Part shown: in pieces, positions 5,416 to 8,721 of the stretch | Position numbering within the stretch: the stretch's first letter is position 1 | Layout of the letters: each line of letters begins with the position of its first letter | DNA from: Treponema sp. | GTDB taxonomy: Bacteria > Spirochaetota > Spirochaetia > Treponematales > Breznakiellaceae | DNA: 8,721 nucleotides | Reading direction: 5' to 3' | Assembly (NCBI GenBank): GCA_031289935.1 | Contig: JAITON010000137.1 | Span: forward strand, 1-8,721 | Made by a program: the position numbers and the translations under genes | Notes under the pieces: model-generated | The model's database searches: none | Seen by the model: only the letters and a program-made list of their open reading frames with translations | What the model was told of the DNA's origin: nothing

Positions 5416-6600
5416 GTGAATCCTCTTTGCTTGTATAACGGTACGGTGATGACCAGCTTTGCCGCCATGGAGAACTGTGCCGTCTATATCGAGGACGGTA
5501 CGGTGGCCGATGTTTTTTCCAAAAAACGCTTCGAACAAAAGCAGTTTGCCCTCGATGTGGAACTTGTTGACGTCCAGGGGGCTTATATCGCACCAGGTTT
5601 TATCGACACCCATATCCACGGCTTTGGAGGCCACGGTACCGACGATGCGGCGATCTCCCAGGAAGCCTGTACCGAATCGGTCCTGGCCATGTCCCGGGAC
5701 CTTTGCCGCTACGGGGTCACGGCCTTTAACCCCACCCTCTATCCATCACCCCCGGAGGAGATGCTCGGGGCCGTGCGGGGGGTTGCTGCGGCCATGGGGC
5801 ACGAGCAGGGGGCTCGGATCATGGGACTCCATTTGGAGGGGCCTTTCCTTTCGCCTGATAAGCTGGGGGTACAGCGGCCCGAAACCCTCCAGCCGGTAAA
5901 TATCCCCTTTATGGAGCAACTCTGGGAGGCCTCAGGCGGGCATATCATCAACATGACTGTGGCCCCGGAGCTCAAGGGCATGCGGGAGCTGGCTCTCTAC
6001 TGTATCAAGAAGGGCATCGTGCTCCAGGCGGGGCATACCGACGCCAGATACGAAAACATGGTGGAAGGCATGCAGGCGGGGATACTCCACGCCACGCATC
6101 TTTTTAACGCTATGAGCCGCCTGGACCACCGGAACCCCAACGCTGCGGGGGCGGTACTGATTCACCCGGAAATTTCCTGCGAGGTTATTGCCGATGGTTT
6201 CCACATCCACCCGGATATATTCAAGTTGCTCCTGCGGGATAAACCCATCGACCGGATCGTCCTGGTGACCGACAGCCTCAAGCCCACGGAGCAGGAGCAG
6301 GGGCCCTTCTTTGCCAACGGCGAGGAGGTGGAGTTCCGTGATGGCGTCTTCCGCCGCAAGGCCGATGGGGTGATCGCCGGGTCGGGTCTTACCATGATCC
6401 GGGGGGTGAAGAACCTTAGAGCCTTCGGATTCAGTCTGGAGGATGCAGTCAAGACCGCAGGCTATAACCCCGCCCAGGTGATGCGCTATAAGGGCAAGGG
6501 GAGTATCATTCCCGGCAGCGACGGGGATATGGTGGTCTTTGACCAGGATTTCAACATACAACTGGTGACCCTGGGGGGCGCCATCAAATACAGGAGATGA
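5416..6600 (+). CDS. nagA: N-acetylglucosamine-6-phosphate deacetylase
   Basis: Hydrolyses GlcNAc-6-phosphate to glucosamine-6-phosphate and acetate; a cytoplasmic metal-dependent amidohydrolase. The 394-residue protein has PGFIDTHIHG (residues 60-69, His66 and His68), HLEGPFLSP (139-147, metal ligand Glu141), QAGHTDA (204-210, His207), HATHLFNAM (225-233, His228), ADGFHIHP (259-266), LVTDS (283-287, catalytic Asp286; Ala is more usual after the Asp) and GVIAGSGLTM near residue 320. The start is GTG at 5416: the N-terminus NPLCLYNGTVMTS forms the usual first strand, and AAGGG (5404-5408) lies seven bases upstream, a modest binding site. It stands 13 bases after cheY and one base before nagB, whose binding site is inside the end of this gene, so the three are very likely one operon. 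Confidence 0.96.
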   Translation: MNPLCLYNGTVMTSFAAMENCAVYIEDGTVADVFSKKRFEQKQFALDVELVDVQGAYIAPGFIDTHIHGFGGHGTDDAAISQEACTESVLAMSRDLCRYGVTAFNPTLYPSPPEEMLGAVRGVAAAMGHEQGARIMGLHLEGPFLSPDKLGVQRPETLQPVNIPFMEQLWEASGGHIINMTVAPELKGMRELALYCIKKGIVLQAGHTDARYENMVEGMQAGILHATHLFNAMSRLDHRNPNAAGAVLIHPEISCEVIADGFHIHPDIFKLLLRDKPIDRIVLVTDSLKPTEQEQGPFFANGEEVEFRDGVFRRKADGVIAGSGLTMIRGVKNLRAFGFSLEDAVKTAGYNPAQVMRYKGKGSIIPGSDGDMVVFDQDFNIQLVTLGGAIKYRR

Positions 6601-6601
6601 T

Positions 6602-7390
6602 ATGCGTTTAGTCGTTCTCAAGGATTATGATGAGATGAGCCATTGGGCGGCCAACTATATCGCCGCCCGGATTAAGGCATACGGGCCGGTTGCGGCAAAG
6701 CCCTTTGTGCTGGGGCTGCCCACCGGCTCCAGTCCCCTGGGGACCTACCGGCAGCTTATCGGCCTTTACCAGAAGGGGGAAGTCTCCTTTGCCAAGGTGG
6801 TGACCTTCAACATGGACGAGTATTTAGGGCTCGCGGCAGACCACCCCCAGAGCTACCATTACTTTATGTGGGACAATCTTTTTTCCCACATTGATATCGA
6901 CAAGGACCGGGTGCATATCCTTAACGGTGATGTTCAGGACCCCCATGCCGAATGCGCGGCCTATGAGGCGGCGATCCAGGCGGCCGGCGGCATTGAGCTC
7001 TTTCTGGGGGGCATGGGGGAGGACGGCCACATTGCCTTTAACGAGCCCGGTTCCTCCCTCTATTCCCGGACCCGGATCAAGACTCTGACCACGGATACGA
7101 AGACCGCCAACGCCCGCTTCTTTGGCGGCGATCCTGCCGGGGTGCCTTCCCGGGCTCTGACCGTGGGGGTGGGGACCATCATGGACGCCCGGGAGGTGCT
7201 CATCCTGGTGAGCGGGTATAAGAAGGCACGGGCCCTCCGGGCTGCCGTGGAGGAGGGGATCAACCACATGTGGACCCTCTCCTGCCTCCAGATGCATCCC
7301 CGGGCCGTCATCATCTGCGATGAGGCGGCCACCGACGAGCTCCGGGTCGGCACGGTACGCTACTTCAAGGACATTGAAGGGATACGGTAG
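6602..7390 (+). CDS. nagB: Glucosamine-6-phosphate deaminase
   Basis: Converts glucosamine-6-phosphate to fructose-6-phosphate and ammonia, feeding amino sugars into glycolysis. The 262 residues align without shift to the well-known enterobacterial enzyme: LPTGSSPLGTY (39-49), NMDEY with catalytic Asp72, and GMGEDGHIAFNEPGSS (137-152) with Asp141, His143 and Glu148. The allosteric-site residues known from E. coli also appear conserved (Ser151, Arg158, Lys160), so activation by GlcNAc-6-phosphate is plausible. The ATG at 6602 follows AGGAG (6592-6596) by five bases, and that site overlaps the nagA stop, which indicates coupling. The next gene starts three bases after the TAG stop. Confidence 0.97.
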   Translation: MRLVVLKDYDEMSHWAANYIAARIKAYGPVAAKPFVLGLPTGSSPLGTYRQLIGLYQKGEVSFAKVVTFNMDEYLGLAADHPQSYHYFMWDNLFSHIDIDKDRVHILNGDVQDPHAECAAYEAAIQAAGGIELFLGGMGEDGHIAFNEPGSSLYSRTRIKTLTTDTKTANARFFGGDPAGVPSRALTVGVGTIMDAREVLILVSGYKKARALRAAVEEGINHMWTLSCLQMHPRAVIICDEAATDELRVGTVRYFKDIEGIR

Positions 7391-7393
7391 ACT

Positions 7394-8500
7394 TTGCGTT
7401 TTCGCTTTGTTCCTTCCCTGCTCGTGATAGGGCTTCTTGCCGCCCTCCCGGCCATTTCCCAGCAAGCCTCGAATCCGCTTTCTGAGTTTTCCGATCCAAG
7501 CCGGGTCTGGGGGACGGGCGTGGAGGCGGTTATTGAGGAGGCATACCGGCTCTGCTTTAGAACCTACATCATCGGCGGCAAGATGATGAACCTGAGAATG
7601 CCCTTTGCCCAGAACCATGAACGGGAAACGATTGCCGGCCAGGCCTGGGAACTCGTGGAGGGAGGCAAGGGAGATCCGGCGGCGCTCTGGCTGAGTATCG
7701 GCGGGGCGCTCCGTTCCGGGGATTTTCAGCGCTATATTGAGGCCCTCTCTGACGGCCGGGAGAAGGTGATCATCTTCGATATGCCCAACCGGAACTGGTC
7801 GGTTTCCCGGGACTTCTTCGATATTGCCCGCATGAAGGCCGATGCCTACCGCCAGCTTCCCCATCAGCCTTGGGTCCTGGTCCCGGGCCGGAGTATCGGG
7901 GAAACCGATGTGTACAATTACCTGTACTGCGTGGGTTGGGTGGGTATGGACTGCTCGGGCTTTGTGTGGAATGTCCTGTCTTCTATTGCCCGGAGCGGCG
8001 GCGCCGATTTAACCAGCCTTCTGGGCCCTTCCCTGGGAGCGCCGCCGGGGAGCGCGGCTGCCTATTACGTGGGAACCTGGTTCTTCAATTCTAACAACCG
8101 GGCGCTTATCTCCGTGGCCGATGAAATCCGGAACCTTAGACCTGCGGATATCCTCCTGTTCCGGGGCGCCGATGGGGGCGCGGTCCATTCGGCCATTATT
8201 CAGTCGGTGAATCTCCAGACCGGGGTTATCCGCTACCTCCAGAGTACCGATGAGGCCCCGCCGGGGGAGCGGGGGGTTCACGAGTCCTTTATTTACTTTG
8301 ATCCCGCGCATCCGGAACTTTCCCTTAAAGATTCCTCGGTGCGCTGGGCTCAGAAGCGCTATCCCCCCTTTCCCGGGGAAATTTCCTCCCCCTTTTCTGA
8401 TGACGGGGAGCGCTACCGGGCCTACGGGGAGTATGGAGGGGGCAGGGTAGTGCGGCTCCGGGCCCTGGAGCCGGTCATTGAAAAGCTCGGGCAGCGTTGA
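7394..8500 (+). CDS. Secreted NlpC/P60-like cysteine peptidase-type protein
   Basis: Proposed exported enzyme acting on peptidoglycan peptides; the exact substrate is unknown. The TTG start at 7394 is chosen because it gives a complete signal peptide (RFRF, then a hydrophobic run to about residue 20, with likely cleavage near residues 22-25) and lies three bases after nagB; GAAGGGA (7376-7382) is 11 bases upstream, a long spacing. Residues 26-170 match no domain I recognise. From about 174 the sequence resembles NlpC/P60: MDCSGFVWNVL with candidate nucleophile Cys187, RPADILLFRG (249-258, like the PGDLVFF strand), and VHSAIIQSV with candidate His265; a third polar residue may be in YLQSTDE (281-287). 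There is no lipobox. A different papain-like family is the main alternative. Its place in the nag operon favours a cell-wall recycling or scavenging role (inference). Confidence 0.75.
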   Translation: MRFRFVPSLLVIGLLAALPAISQQASNPLSEFSDPSRVWGTGVEAVIEEAYRLCFRTYIIGGKMMNLRMPFAQNHERETIAGQAWELVEGGKGDPAALWLSIGGALRSGDFQRYIEALSDGREKVIIFDMPNRNWSVSRDFFDIARMKADAYRQLPHQPWVLVPGRSIGETDVYNYLYCVGWVGMDCSGFVWNVLSSIARSGGADLTSLLGPSLGAPPGSAAAYYVGTWFFNSNNRALISVADEIRNLRPADILLFRGADGGAVHSAIIQSVNLQTGVIRYLQSTDEAPPGERGVHESFIYFDPAHPELSLKDSSVRWAQKRYPPFPGEISSPFSDDGERYRAYGEYGGGRVVRLRALEPVIEKLGQR

Positions 8501-8539
8501 AAAACGCCGTTGAACGCGCGCCATCCAGTAGGATGGGCG
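8494..8539 (+). other. Small hairpins just after the nag operon
   Basis: GCGTT-GAAA-AACGC (8494-8507) is a five-pair hairpin with a GNRA-type loop that includes the stop codon of the last gene. CCATCC-AGTA-GGATGG (8521-8536) is a six-pair hairpin extended by two pairs past a bulged G. Neither is followed by a T-tract, so they may stabilise the 3' end of the message rather than terminate it. Confidence 0.4.
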
Positions 8540-8549
8540 ATTAGACTAG

Positions 8550-8568
8550 GGGAATTTCCCGTTTTTTT
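8550..8568 (+). terminator. Weak candidate terminator of the nag operon
   Basis: GGGA and TCCC (8550-8553, 8557-8560) can form a short stem, followed by seven T (8562-8568). CCCG/CGGG (8558-8561, 8569-8572) offers a competing four-pair stem around the same T run. Both stems are short; the T-rich stretch up to 8596 is the best terminator candidate here, but not a convincing one. Confidence 0.3.
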
Positions 8569-8608
8569 CGGGATTTTCACGTTTTTTCAACATTTTCCCA
8601 CAAAGCGC

Positions 8609-8637
8609 TTGACATTATTATCAGGAAAGGATACACT
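8609..8637 (+). promoter_or_regulatory. Promoter of the gene at 8644, predicted leaderless
   Basis: A perfect TTGACA (8609-8614), a 17-base spacer and TACACT (8632-8637, 4 of 6). The expected start, about seven bases later, is 8644, the A of the ATG. The only Shine-Dalgarno-like sequence, AGGAAAGGA (8623-8631), lies inside the spacer and would not be transcribed. Confidence 0.6.
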
Positions 8638-8643
8638 TACGCC

Positions 8644-8721
8644 ATGCTGAAGGCACAAAGTTTTGAACAAAGCGGCCAGAATCTCCCAATAGTCGCAAAC
8701 TGGACCGCCATCCTACCGGAT
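8644..8721 (+). CDS. Unrecognised gene, cut by the right edge
   Basis: An open frame from ATG at 8644 to the last base gives 26 residues, beginning MLKAQSFEQSG and ending ANWTAILPD. It has no signal peptide or recognisable motif. Support comes from the strong promoter just upstream and the uninterrupted frame. An alternative is translation from a longer transcript using AGGAAAGGA, but its 12-base spacing is unfavourable. I do not recognise the family. Confidence 0.55.
   Translation, partial: MLKAQSFEQSGQNLPIVANWTAILPD

Noticed and set aside
6824..7864. 346-codon minus-strand frame over nagB and the next gene
   Set aside because: Shadow of NagB, whose active-site residues match at their known positions; no family resemblance on the minus strand.
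8550..8600. 15-codon minus-strand ORF in the T-rich stretch
   Set aside because: Lys-rich frame that follows from the T runs, with no ribosome binding site or promoter.
8590..8605. TTTTCCCACA as a possible DnaA box
   Set aside because: It has one extra C compared with the TTWTNCACA consensus, occurs once, and is not next to a replication gene that I can recognise.

Overview
The window looks like chromosomal DNA of a GC-rich spirochaete, most likely a treponeme-like one. This is inferred from the protein character (a CheY with a roughly 25-residue N-terminal extension, a glycine-ending lipobox on OppA, the style of Def, Adk and Dus); no 16S or other decisive marker is present. Every large gene belongs to a known housekeeping or metabolic family except the last two, which are an NlpC/P60-like secreted protein and an unrecognised gene cut by the right edge. 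No tRNA, rRNA, insertion sequence, CRISPR array or phage gene was seen.

Layout. Positions 1-1154 (minus strand) hold def and fmt, the two enzymes that remove and add the N-formyl group of protein synthesis, coupled through a TGATG stop/start overlap; fmt runs off the left edge. Positions 1155-1426 are a divergent intergenic region with back-to-back promoters around one AGTATACT palindrome, a strongly structured block at 1227-1319, a possible 35-codon small ORF, and the oppA promoter. Positions 1427-3112 encode a lipoprotein peptide-binding protein with no transporter partners beside it, closed by a clear intrinsic terminator. Positions 3195-3824 encode adenylate kinase, with an extended -10 promoter just after that terminator. 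Positions 3811-4929 (minus strand) encode a tRNA-dihydrouridine synthase, overlapping adk tail to tail by 14 bp and carrying an in-frame insert of repeat-like DNA. Positions 4965-8500 are a tight plus-strand cluster: cheY, nagA, nagB and a secreted NlpC/P60-like protein, with gaps of 13, 1 and 3 bases. A new gene starts at 8644.

How the genes work together. nagA and nagB convert N-acetylglucosamine-6-phosphate to fructose-6-phosphate plus ammonia and acetate. The adjoining secreted NlpC/P60-like protein may act on peptidoglycan, and CheY is the chemotaxis regulator, so the cluster may link cell-wall or chitin amino-sugar use with motility (inference).

The most noteworthy signals are not in the protein families. 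Three genes (def, dus, and the one at 8644) have a -10 element only 6-8 bases before the start codon, predicting leaderless mRNAs; def and the 8644 gene share almost the same promoter-to-start string. The structured block between def and oppA and the repeat-like insert inside dus look like mobile or dispersed small elements.
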